Part shown: piece after piece, positions 19,402 to 31,700 of the stretch | How positions within the stretch are numbered: position 1 is the first letter of the stretch | How the letters are laid out: each line of letters begins with the position of its first letter | NCBI RefSeq assembly: GCF_034702125.1 | Contig: NC_085858.1 | Coordinates: 81,001 to 145,000 of the forward strand | Direction of reading: 5' to 3' | Source: Engraulis encrasicolus | Lineage: Eukaryota > Chordata > Actinopteri > Clupeiformes > Engraulidae | DNA length: 64,000 nucleotides | The notes under the pieces: model-generated | What the model saw: the letters and a program-made list of their open reading frames with translations, nothing else | Told to the model about the DNA's origin: nothing | Database searches by the model: none | Made by a program: the position numbers and the translations under genes

Positions 19402-21995
19402 AAGGAATCATACGCCCATGCCCAGAAACAACCAGCTGGGTTCACAACCTAGTAATCGTTGTCAAAAAGAGTGGTGATATCCGGGTGTGCACTGTGCCTT
19501 GACCCCAAGAATTTAAACAAATGCTTAGTGCGCAACATTCATTACACTGCCTCATGGGAAGATGCCAAAAACACTTTCAAAAATGGAAAATACTTCTCAA
19601 CCCTGGATGCCAAAAGTGGCTACTGGACACAGATGCTGAGCCCAGAAAGTCAGCCATTGACCGCTTTCAATACCCCATTCAAGAAATACTGCTTCGTTCG
19701 CTTACCATTTGGCCTGTCTGTATCATCAGAAATCTTCTGTGCCCAAATGGACAAAGCCCTGGCAGGCGTCCCAGGCACATTTCCCTGTGCAGATGATGTC
19801 AAAATTCAGGGATCGACGGAAGAGCGTCACGACATCCACCTCCTCGAGACAGTGAGCCGAGCCAAGGCTGCTGGGATCAAATTCAATCCAGACAAGTGTC
19901 AGGTGAAAAAGAGACGAATTGAGTACTTCGGAAGAATCATTTCACCAGATGGCGTGGAACCTTGCCCCAAAAAGGTGAAGGCCATTCTACAACTGGGCGC
20001 TCCGGAAAACAAGCAGGAACTACAGAGCTTCCTGGGGTCAGTCAATTTTATGTCTAACTTCATCCCAAACCTGGCCCAGAAAACAGTCAGCATGCGTGGC
20101 CTCCTGAAAAAAGATGTTCGCTATACCTGGACTTCGGACATGCAAACTGAGTTCGAAAGTGTCAAAACGGGGATTTCACAAGCAATGAAGCTCACGCACT
20201 TTGATCCTGCCAAGCAGGTGGTTATAGAGACAGATGCATCCCTCAAAGGGCTTGGGGCCGTCCTTCTACAAAATGGACGCCCAGTGAAGTTCCTAAGCAA
20301 GTCACTTACCCCAACTGAGAGTGAGTATTCAAACATAGAAAGAGAACTCTTGGCGGTGCTTTTTGCATGCGAGAAGCTGCACGTGTATGTTTGGAAGACG
20401 CGTCAACATTCACACGGACCACAAGCCACTTGAATCCATTTTTAGAAAACCCATCAGTCTGGCTCCGCCACGCCTGCAGAGAATGCTTCTGAGACTCCGC
20501 ACCTACGATGTTCATGTCGAATACGTTGGTGCCAAACACGTCCCTCTCGCAGACACACTCTCTAGGCTGGTCAAACCTGGCTCGGACCCGACAATTCCAG
20601 GCTTGGATGTCAGCATCGCTCAGGTCCTCAAGATAAGGCATACGCGCCTGGCGAACCTGCAGGAGGAGACCAAGTGTGATCCTGTGCTCTCCACACTAGG
20701 CCAGCTGATCAGCAATGGGTGGCCTGAGAGTATGCAAGACCTTCCAGACACATTGCAGCATTACTGGTGCTTCCGAGACGAGCTCTCATGCACTGACGGC
20801 CTCATAATGAAAGGTAGTAGAGTAGTCGTCCCATCAAAAATGCAGGCAGACACACTACAACGCCTACATGATGGCCACCAAGGCTTATCTGCCATTCTCA
20901 AGCGAGCTCGACGTTCAGTCTGATCTTGCCAATGGATGCGAGGAGTGTCAAATACATGGTGCAAAGAAACCTCGCCCACCAGAGAGGCAGATATCCACAA
21001 CCAGACCCATGGAGGTTCTGGGATGCGACCTAATGGACTTCCAAGGTCAGCCCATCCTGGTGTCCATAGATTACTTCTCTGGCTACATCTTCATAGACCC
21101 ACTGCGAAACAGCACCACCAGTGTTGTAACTGCCCGCTTGAATGACAACTTCAGGCGTTTCGGCCTGGCAGAGAGGGTCATATCTGACAATGGCCCATGC
21201 TTTCGATCAGACCAGTTCCAGAAGTTTTGTGAGCTGTTTGAGATTCACCACACCACAACCAGCCCCTACCACCATCAAAGCAATGGCAGAGTCGAACGTG
21301 CAATCCGAACTGTGCGTAACATCCTCAAAAAGTGTAAGAATGACACTGAAATCACACTAGCCATCCTGGCCTATCTTGACACCCCAATCAGTTCAGACCT
21401 ACCATCACCTGCGGAGCTATTCCTCAACAGACGCATTAACACTCGGCTTGGCCAGCCACTGAACTCCACTCACCTCACTGAGGAACAGAAGCTCAGTCTC
21501 ACAGACAAGAGATCAGCCCACCTCAAACCGCAGCGTACCCCTCAGATACGCTACGCGCCACAGCAGCCTATCTGGTACACGGAGGACTGCTCATCAGAGT
21601 GGAAAGCAGGTTACATAGACATCGCTGACATGCATCCAGACTCCTACTGGATCATCACACAAACAGGCAGTCGACTCCGGCGCAACCAACACGACATCAA
21701 GGTTCGATATCCATTCAACCCACCATCAGCGGCACCCCATCACACGGAGCTCAACTTGCCTGACAGCGGCGACGACGCTCCACCTGTCTCCACCGACGGT
21801 GAGGTGACCAATCCGGTTGCCAACGAGTCCACTCCACATGCAGCAACACCTGTCGACTGTCCAGTCAACATCCCGGTCCCCTCGAAACCAGTGCCTCCAG
21901 AAAAACCATCGCCAGCACTGAGGCGATCTGGTCGGGTGACCAAATCCACTAAAGACCCCAACTTTGTGTACTCTACGTACAAAGGCAGGTGCTGA
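19402..21995 (+). pseudogene. pol of element 2 (RT, RNase H, integrase), frameshifted
   Basis: After the Penelope block RT resumes at once with EGIIRPCPETTSW. A 7-bp repeat near 19490 breaks the frame, which then continues with LDPKNLNKCL, the catalytic CADDVKI box and RNase H (IETDASLKGLGAVLL). A second shift near 20390 precedes TDHKPLESIF. A third, near 20900, comes with loss of most of the HHCC zinc module of integrase. The integrase core then reads GCDLMDF.., SDNGPCFRSDQF and NGRVERAIR, followed by a proline-rich tail ending at 21995. It is a dead transposon gene. Confidence 0.88.
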
Positions 21996-22276
21996 GGACC
22001 TAGCCTACAGTAAGACATGTCCTGGGACCTCTGTCTTACAAATGTATGTTTGTCATGTTTGTCATGCTTAAAAAAAAAAAAATTAAAAAGAAAAGAAAAT
22101 GCTGTTGACAATCCAAGTGTTACTTGTTTTGCACTTGCACTCACCCTAGCTGTGGACTTTTAGTTATTCCCATGTAACTTCATTGAAGGTGGAACATTCA
22201 ATTTTTTTTTAATGTATGCTTAGACTTTGCGTTGTTGACATATTGGCAGTGCTAAGGCACCACTTAAAAAGGGGCA

Positions 22277-22409
22277 TGTTGTAATATTAGATATTCTGCC
22301 ACCTTCTGTTATGTTTTGTGTATTACCAGTTCTACCCAGAATGCTGTTCTACTTTTACCTGCTCTCTCTCTTAATAAAGTAGCTGTCTGGCCAGCATCAA
22401 ACTTGAACA
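22277..22409 (+). repeat. 3' LTR of element 2
   Basis: 133 bp, preceded by a purine run (AAAAAGGGG at 22266-22274). It matches the 5' LTR apart from a CTCTCT expansion and a few bases. ATGTT follows at 22410-22414. Confidence 0.92.
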
Positions 22410-22880
22410 ATGTTCATTTGCATCCTGCATTGAGTGCTTTGACAGGTCTGATGACCAGCTTCATAAAGGCTGAAATGAACAGTAATGCTATATATTACGG
22501 TAGGCCTACAACTGGGAAATGCTGTTTATATATATATAATTTTAATTTGTTTAGTATTTTATCCATTAGAATATCCTAAGTTTAAACCTGCTGGAAAAGT
22601 AGACACTACCAATGGCCACGGACAATTAGCATCTCAATGGTAAGTGAGCTTCCTAGCTAAGATGAAGTGTTTCCCTCCACGGCAATGATATTACAGTATT
22701 ACGGTATAGTTGAATATTCGATATGACATTGATGTACGGAAGAAATGCTTTGGGAAAAATGAGCGATCCCGTTTTGGGGGGGTGGGGTGGGGGGGGTGGC
22801 TGAATTTAATAATTACCGCAAAAATTACAGTCGCTCAGTGGAGTATAATGACAGCTCCTGGCGTAGAAGGACCCTTCAGT

Positions 22881-22908
22881 GGTGGGCGTAGACTACGCAA
22901 ACCACCAC
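22881..22908. repeat. Short hairpin GCGTAG-A-CTACGC
   Basis: TGGTGGGCGTAG and CTACGCAAACCACCA form an interrupted palindrome: six perfect base pairs around a single base, then six more beyond an AAA bulge. Confidence 0.6.
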
Positions 22909-23030
22909 TCGTCGGCAAAGATCAAGAATGCTCCAACTCTTTCTCTATGAGTGCGTTTTAATATGTGACCTTGCCTCCTCCACTTGCCTCCTCCACTTGC
23001 TTCTCGTCATGATGACATCACTGACAACAG

Positions 23031-23094
23031 TGTTGTGTTTTGATGGGTATAAAGGAAGAGACGCCTCTTCCTTTATACCCATCAAAACACAACA
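23031..23094. repeat. 30-bp perfect hairpin with 4-base loop
   Basis: The left arm is 23031-23060 and the right arm 23065-23094, exact reverse complements separated by ACGC. Outside it a second inverted pair occurs: aatatgtgaccttgcctcct near 22962 and its complement near 23300. The whole 22958-23306 segment therefore folds back on itself and is probably a foldback or MITE-type insertion. I could not identify its family. Confidence 0.8.
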
Positions 23095-25701
23095 AACAAC
23101 ATATTTCAATATCTTGCAAAAGCTCAATTGTAAAGTCTTTTTCTCATTTGCAATTGGGATGGTGAATGAAAAACAGTCCCTCAAAATTTGTTGTGGCGAG
23201 GCTGACAGCTGGGAAACTTTATTGTTTTCTCCACGGAGGAGGGGCCAGGAGGCGGGACGAGGAGACAAGAACAAGTGGAGGAGGCAAGGTCACATATTGG
23301 GATTCACGCTATGGCTCTGTACTCGACTGGGAGATGGCATTCTGCTGAACACGCCTCCTTGCCATGATTGGTCTGTAGTTTTCGCGGACTTCAAGGCAAA
23401 CTCGCAGCCAGATAGTATCACATTTGTGCCGCGGGACTACAGAAAGGTAGGGAATTTTGTTTATAACATTGTTTACCTTCCTGGGCTATTTTAAACTTTG
23501 TAACACAGCAGTTCCTCAATAAATGTTCTTGGTTTGTAAGGTCATGGAGTCTAGAGCTACAAAGGCACGTCATTTCAAGCCTCTGAATTCAAGTGGAGCT
23601 TTTGCTATTGCGCTTAATATGTTATCAGCTAACTTCCTTTGTATCAGATGTTTTTGTTGAAGCGATTACCGTTTGCGAGGTTTCTTCGTACAATCACTAT
23701 TTAGTGTCCAACAGGTTCACGGCAACAGCTTGATTTTGTCACCCTGGGCACTGTGAATATGCAGTTCAATCCAGGAAGAAAACTTTCGCGGGAAATTGAC
23801 AATGCGGCTTCAGTTGTGTATTCAAACGCACGTCCAGATCTAAATGGGTAATTTTCAGTGTGCGAAATACCGGGCGGTGACTATTTCACAACTAATTCAT
23901 GAAACGAAATATATTAGTGTCACGAGCTGCGGTTGCATCATGCGCACGAGTTAATGGAGTAACTGGACAGACTGTGTCCTCCGCGCCCTATGTCCTCATC
24001 AAAGTTCAATTCGACTTTCACTGTTGCCAAATTCAAGCGTTAATAATTGACGTAGTATGAAGCAAAATGCGTGTTTGTTTTACGACTATGTAACGGTGAC
24101 TGTTTTGGATATGCCCCCGCAACGGAATTGAAAGTTGCATTATCGACCGCATAGTGTCCCCCTCGGCCACCCTGACCACATGCCCCGATTTCCCTCATGA
24201 ATGGTATTTGTCATGGTTATAATATGTCAGACCCCGAATCAGTAGGCTATGTTTAAAAAATAAAATAAAAAAAATAGTATGGACTCTAACCAGAGAAAAT
24301 GGAATCTTTTGAGAAAGAAATCTCCCATTGGTTCCCATTGTAGACACAGTTCCACCTAGTTGCCACTAGTTGGCGAACGCGGACAAGTGGAAACAGAGCC
24401 GTCTGATTGGAAAGGAATGGATTGGAAAATGTAGTCCATAGGGCTAAATGCTAAATAAAATGCTACTGCCATTTGCAGTCACAATAAATCTCATAAATAA
24501 AATATTCCTGGTGAGAACTATGTCTGGTGTTATACAAGAGGCTGTATTGTCATTTTTTTTTCAGGTATCTAGTTTTTCCAGCATGGTAGAATTTTCGACC
24601 TACTTGATAGCATTCTGCTAATGTTTGTGGATTTGGCCTCATAAAATGAGCTTGATGAACCAGTATGATCTGGTCGCGCAAAAAATATAAACACTTCTCA
24701 AATGTGTTCTTAATAACATTTTGGGCAAAAAAATACAACCAGATATTAATTATGGTTGTAGGAAACTCCATTGACACCCATTCTTCTCTCACTTGGCCAT
24801 GATAGCCAACTACTGCAGTACCACCTCTGACCACCAGCTAGTGCTCATTCTCATAGCTTCCAATAACAAAGCTCGATTGACACACATCCTATAGGATGGT
24901 CATGGGCGAATCCGGTCGGGTGTCATTTTAGGTCAGGCCAGAGCCATACAGAGGGGAGAGTTACGCGATTGGAGGACCAGGAATTGAATGGCAGCTCCGC
25001 CTTTCAGCGAGATAAGGGTGTTCCTAAAGCGGCTGTCTTTCCATAGACTCAACATAGAACCACCACATTAACAGCCAAAAATAAGGACTAACAAACTATA
25101 CTGCGGGGTAATCACCACAAATATGTAAACCATCAACTGTCTCGGTGGTGATAATCCCAACAGGTTTACCATCTGTGATGTTAATCTGAAGTTATTACTA
25201 CGAACAGCAAGTCTTGTCATATTCCCTGCATTGCATCGCATTGCATTTGCTGTGTGCTACGCCCACTACTAGGAACTAACACTCGCAACGCTGAGCAGTA
25301 CTGAGAAGCTAAAACAGCTAATTTTGCTAATGAGGAAGTCGGCCTAAGCACACGGCGGAGATTGCCCGACTCTTTCCTCTGTATGGCTCTGGGTCAGGCT
25401 ATACATGAGTTCTACATTTTTGTTTTCTCCTGGCTGCGCAACACTAGCTGCACACAACTCAACCTCTGATTGTTGGAAACTGCTGTCTGTACAAAAACCC
25501 ATGTATGAACCCATGTATGACATTTTCGCCAAAAGGATTGTTTTGCCATCCTCCCACATGGTTAACCGCAGCTGTTTGCACTGCTTTGCGTACATCGTGA
25601 ATAGATTGCACGTGCAGTTTGAAGCTTGATTTCGTTATGTTATGTGCTTTTATAATGATCTATTTTTCTCACAGTTGAAATCCAGCGGCTCAGCAGCAAC
25701 C

Positions 25702-28700
25702 ATGGAGCATACAAATGGTCACCACACTGACAATGAGACATGGGATTCTCACAACAAGATGATGCTTGAGCCACTGTCTACCAATGACCCAGAGGTTAGA
25801 CTTTCGTAATTGATCTACCCACTGTCAAGCAGTAATATGGACATTGATTGCACTGCTCAGTTTAGGAATACTTGCATGGTGTGGTCAAAAGTGTTTAACT
25901 GTAAGCAATTATCCATGGAGATCAAAACTCGCAAAATGTTCTTTCAATTTAAGTTAACTCTTTTGACCAACATGACCTGGAAGACTGAGAGCTTCTTTAG
26001 GAGATGAGATGTTCACAAACATGTCTAAACAGCTCTGTATCTTCATACGGCAAGGTAAAGTGTCTCGATTTTGAAGGTCTTTGACATCATTAAGAAGGAA
26101 AAGAGAAGGCAGACGTATGGCTTGGAGCTCATCGCCTCTGAGAACTTCACCAGTCGTGCTGTGCTGGAAGCTCTGGGCTCATGCATGAACAACAAATACT
26201 CCGAAGGATACCCTGGCCAAAGGTAATGTTTACTGTCCTGTTGACCTCACATAATTGTTTACTTGTTAAAATTGTTTACTTGTTACTTTTTACACCGAGT
26301 TGTATCTGTACAGAGATGCCTGAACATTCATGGGCCTTTTTTTGCCTGTTTGAAAGACTGAAGACTTTCAATTGTGCTTCCCGCTGTCAGTTCAATCAAG
26401 GTCATTCTGTAACTTTTTTTACAGACTGCCTTTGTCTGATAACAGTTTTTATTATGTGGCTTGTTGGTCTGCTGCTGGTTTTGTTTGTGTCATGATGGTG
26501 CAATGCTGAGCTTCCATTCCCCCTCAGGTACTATGGGGGCACAGAGCATGTTGACGAGCTGGAGCTACTGTGCCAGAAAAGAGCTCTGGAGGTCTACGGC
26601 CTTGACTCAGATAAATGGGGGGTCAATGTCCAGCCCTACTCCGGTACGTTACTACTCGACGTGCAACGCAAATTGACGACTTCAGCATAGTAGATAAATA
26701 CTTGCGTGAAATAACTTATTTGTCCTATTTTTTTGTTTTTGTTTGTCTGGGAATCAGGGTCGCCAGCGAACTTTGCTGTCTACACAGCCCTGGTGGAGCC
26801 CCACGGCAGGATAATGGGGCTTGACCTGCCCGATGGAGGTCACCTCACTCACGGCTTCATGACCGACAAGAAAAAGATCTCCGCCACCTCCATATTCTTT
26901 GAATCCATGCCATACAAAGTAAGAGGGAGGGAGGGGCGGGGCAGGGGGAGGGTCCTGTGTTTCTGTTATGTGTTTCTAAACTTGCACAATACTGGGTCAT
27001 TGTTAATAATTAACCCTTCTTGCCTCACTGACGACTTGGATGATTAGAGATGGGATAGATGGAGGCGTTTTATTGCTCTGAGCTGGGAAATGAAAGAAAC
27101 ATAACAATGTCATAGATTATTTCCTGACACTTCAAACCAATTTCTGTAGGTCAATCCGGAAACTGGTTACATTGACTACGACCGCCTGCAGGAAAACGCC
27201 CGCCTGTTTCATCCTAAGATGATCATTGCCGGTAAAGATTAAGGTTCACCTGATGTGCCTGTTTTACCGCTTCTGCAGCACTTCTGTCCTACATCTTGCC
27301 TGAGCCATACATTCTGCTCTCATGTGTTGAGTTAGTTATTTAAGCACAGGGACAGTCCTCCTAGAGCAGGGATGTAAACAAACATCAGCAAACTCGTTTC
27401 CGCATACTGCCAACTTGATCTTAAGTGGGTGCAATGGTAATGTATTTGTGAAATGTTCCAAATTTCTGGTTCATATTGGAATCAATCATCTCAAGGTGGA
27501 TGACACACTGGGGTCGGATTGAACCCTATAGCGGGCTGCATCCGGACCCTGGGCCGTATGTTTGACATCCCTGTCCTAGAGCAATTCTGAGTCATATTCC
27601 TAACCGAATGGTACATTAGCCATGGGTGACGGTACAAAAGACCATTAGCTGACCATAATCGATCAATCAATCAATCAATTCCGTTTATTAGGACCATGTA
27701 CAAGTAAAACATAAATGTTTCAATTCCATGCACTGTACCAGATTTAGCCTAAGGCTAGTTCGCATCTGTTGTCCCTGACATTAAAATGAAGTCATATACA
27801 ATAGAATAATAAAGTAAAACAGTCAAAAACAAATGAAAATACACATAAAAACAATAAACAAATCACTCGTATGGCATTCCCCCTGCACCCTGTTTACTGT
27901 ATTACATTTACGTTAGACATGGTCATCTTTATCAGATGGCTGTTTTGTTAATTGTGCATTCTGTATATGGATAGCGGTACCATGTGCTGCCATCTGTAAC
28001 AAGAATTAGGAATGAGGTGGAAAGGGGGGGGGGCCATGTGTAGATCCTCTCCGGATCATCGTTAGATCGATGTTAAGTTTTAATCACCATAGTGATGTGA
28101 CTGTATTGTGACCTGAAGAAGACACAATGCTATGCCTCATCACTGCTCAATTCCCCCCATGACATTTACAGGCACAAGCTGTTACTCTCGTAACCTGGAT
28201 TATGAGCGCATGAGGAAAATCGCAGATGAGAATGGTGCATATCTGATGGCGGACATGGCTCACATCAGCGGGCTGGTGGCAGCTGGCGTGGTGCCCTCTC
28301 CATTCCAGCACTGTGACATTGTGTCCACTACCACACACAAGACGCTCAGAGGCTGCAGAGCTGGAGTCATCTTCTACAGAAGAGGTCAGTATAGCTGGAC
28401 CATCTATGTCAGATTCTTTTTTGGTACAAATGTGTTTTTTTGGACCACATTTTCCTACTTGATTTTTAAAAAAAATTGGATTTGGGTGGTTTTTCAATGT
28501 GATCAATGGCACCGTGTGGATACTTACCTGGAGAGAATAGCGTGAATGAAATGAATGGGGCCTAAAGCTTAGTAGCATACATAACATGTGCTGATAATCT
28601 GACAGGACAATATACACTCACCGGCCACTACATTAACACATTGACTACCAGGCATTTTTTTAAATGTTAGCCCAAGACTCCCAGCCAGTTTCATAATTTT

Positions 28701-31700
28701 TTGTCATTTTCGAACAGCCACCGAATATTTTGTCTTAGACCTACAGACACATGAGAATCCCAGCTTGCTACAGGTATTTACGACATACTTTTATCTTGTT
28801 CCATTCCGAAGTTATTCAACTTTAAGCGGAAGCTACTTTAGCGAAAAATGGTACTTCAACCCATTCAACCCTTTTTTGTCACGGATGCGCTCTTTGACTC
28901 ACCGAGTTTATATTGAGGATCTAAATATATTTTCATACCCCAAAGAGAACACCAGTCGCTTCCAAGTTAACTATTTTCATGAAAAGCACCTGGATCACTT
29001 CTGTTTACTGTTAATATCATCACTGGAAGAGCTAGTTACTAGTGTATCCTGATGGGCATGTCAGTCATTCAATAGCAAAAAGTGGATGCACTGAAGTACA
29101 CTCACCAACGTTAGTTTCTGCTGCTGTGTTGTGCTGTTTTTTCATTCCAAACTTCATTTTCCATACCTAATTTGATGACAGCAAACCTCCTTATTCTTCT
29201 GTAGGCCTGTGTTTACGATAAGCTAGCAAAGCCCTGACAGGAAGCTAGGTATGTTTTGATTACCCAGGCGCCTTGATGTGACGTGAACAGGAAGTGTGCA
29301 TGATTTAATTTGCGTTAATAACACTCAAAAATACTGCATTGTGATAAGTTGCACAGATGAAATATCCAAATAATGACTTTGTAGGAGTTTTGACTGTAGG
29401 TGTTTTCATGATCTATGTGAGTTCTGTTCATCACATAATTACGAAAATCACACAGAATGTGCATTAGAATGTGTAGATTCAGAATCCACTAAAAAAAATA
29501 AAAATAAAAAAAAATTCAAAAACGAGTTTTCCCGTTTTGGAAGCCAACGCATGGGAAGTAAAAACGGGTTTTCCCGTGGTTTGGTAGTCAATGTGTTAAG
29601 AACACCTCTCTAATGTTGGGTTGGACCCACTTTTGCCTTCAGATTTGCCTGAACTGCCTGCAACAATACTCGAGTAGGCTGTGGCATTCCAACAAAGACA
29701 TATTGGTACTAATTGGCCCAAATTGTGTTAAGAAAATATGCCTGTGCCATTATATCCCCAGCCTGAAACGTTGATGTAAGGTAGGGTTGACCCATGTTTT
29801 TGGCCAAATTTTGACCATTCCACCTGAGTGTTGCAGTAGATATCAAGACTCATCAGACCAGGCAACATTTTTCCAATCTTCTAGTCTCGTTTATGGTAAG
29901 CCTGTCCAAATTGTTGACTCATTTTCCTGTTCTTAGCTGACAGGAGTGGCACCAAATGTATTTTTCGGCTGCTATAGCCCATTTGCCTCGAGATTTGATG
30001 TGCTTTGTAATCAGGGATTCTCTTATGCATACCTCGGTTGTAATGAGTGGTTATTTGACTTAAATGTTGCCTTTTTATCAGCTCAAACCAGTCTTGCCAT
30101 TTTCCTCTGACTGCTGCCATCAACAAGGCATTTTTGCGCACAGAATAGCTGCTCACTGCTTTTTTTTGTTTTTCGTACCATTCTTTGTAAACCCTAGAGA
30201 TGGCTGTGTGTGAAAATCCCACTATATCAGTATTTTCTGAAATACTCAATTCAAGCCCTTTCAGCTTGACAGCCGTGCCATGTTCAAAGTCATTTTAAAT
30301 AACCTTTCTTCCTCATTATGATGCTCGGTTTGAACTGCATCAGATCATCTCGACCATGTCTACATGCACAAATGCATTGAGTTGCCACCATGTGATTGGC
30401 TGATCAGAAATTTGCCTCAATGTGCAGTTGTAACAGGTGTCCCTAATGTAGTGGCCAGTGTCTGTAGTTCAATTTAAGGAACAGTCCACTCCTATTTGAC
30501 TTTCACATATTTGTCGTATATCCAATTACTGTATTACACATGAATGCGCGTATAATAATTTTCTCAGTGTATTCAGTACTAGCATCAAGTCACCAGTGAT
30601 CACTGGACAGAATTCAATAGCCATTTTGCACTCTGGTGAATTTTACATTCTTTAAAAGTGGTTTATAAGTACGCCCAAAAAAGGAAGGAAAAAGCAGAGG
30701 TACTCTGAGATTTGAGAAAAATATAAAAAAGCCTTTAATTTAACATGGCAAATTCAGTTTAAAAGCACATGGGCCTACGCGTTGCGACCATATTGGTTTA
30801 TAAGTACATTTGATGTTTAATTTGGTACCATAGACTTCAATTGCTACGCTTAATATCGCTATGCTGATGAATTAAGACAGGGGTCCCCAAACTTTTTTCT
30901 CTGGGGGCCACATTATCGTTCCTGACTGTGATCAGGGGCCGGGATCAATCATGTGGGCTGTATACTAGGCCACTGCCTGTTATAGCCACAATTTCTACCA
31001 CAAAAAAGTTCATCATTACAAGTGATTTGCAAAAGAAGTGAGCACTTCACATTATTTTCAATTTTAAATACATGTACCACAGGTATTCCTTTTAATTTCT
31101 AATAACCATGTAAAATAGCAAGGAAAGGTTAGATAAATATGGTGATTGACAGTTTATAAGTGATGCAATAGAAATGGTAGGCCTGTTTATATTACAGTGA
31201 CATGAGAAACTATCAAGACAAGAAACGTCTGGTGATTCACACTAGGTTAGTGAAAATTAAACTGTAGGAAGGCCTGTTGATAAACAAAATAAAATATTTA
31301 AAATATATATTTTATCATTATTTTTTTTTCTGTGAGGATTGCTTCTTTGGGCCAGTTCAAATGGTGAGGTGCAGAGAGGTGGAGGGCCGGTCAAAGGGGC
31401 GTGGCGGGCCGTATTCGGCCCCCGGGCCTTAGTTTGGGGACCCCTGAATAATTAAGCAATACAAACGCACAGAAAAAAATCATATATTCTCATATTTTAC
31501 CTGAGCTTAACTACATATAAGCAATATCCTGAAATTAAGTGGACTGATGCTTTAAGCTTGTTTCATACCCAAAGCAGTTTCTGTAAATGTGTATAATGAA
31601 GAAATATGCATGAGCTCCATAAAAAACAAACAAGTGAAATGAACACATTAATGAAGGTATAGCACCTGATTGAACCGATGATGCGGAATAGAGGGGACAA

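Larger units (their letters stand above)
11565..22409 (+). mobile_element. Disrupted Gypsy-type LTR retrotransposon, element 2
   Basis: Short LTRs at 11565-11691 and 22277-22409 enclose a Gypsy-order gag-pol on the plus strand. The target duplication is ATGTT (11560-11564 and 22410-22414). A 387-bp MITE (11918-12304) interrupts gag and a 5.6-kb Penelope-like block (13805-19399) interrupts the start of RT. Without them the element would be about 4.85 kb, close to element 1. At least three frameshifts lie in the remaining pol. It differs from element 1 in LTR, primer site and protein, so it is another family and cannot move by itself. Confidence 0.92.
22415..25674. other. Intergenic and 5' region of shmt1
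   Basis: About 3.3 kb without coding sequence. It contains a small hairpin at 22881-22908, a long hairpin at 23031-23094 inside a larger folded-back segment (about 22958-23306), and AT-rich unassigned sequence. The shmt1 promoter and untranslated first exon should be here. The one candidate first-exon donor I noticed is CTACAGAAAG/GTAGGG at 23448, preceded by GC-rich sequence; support is weak. Confidence 0.45.
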
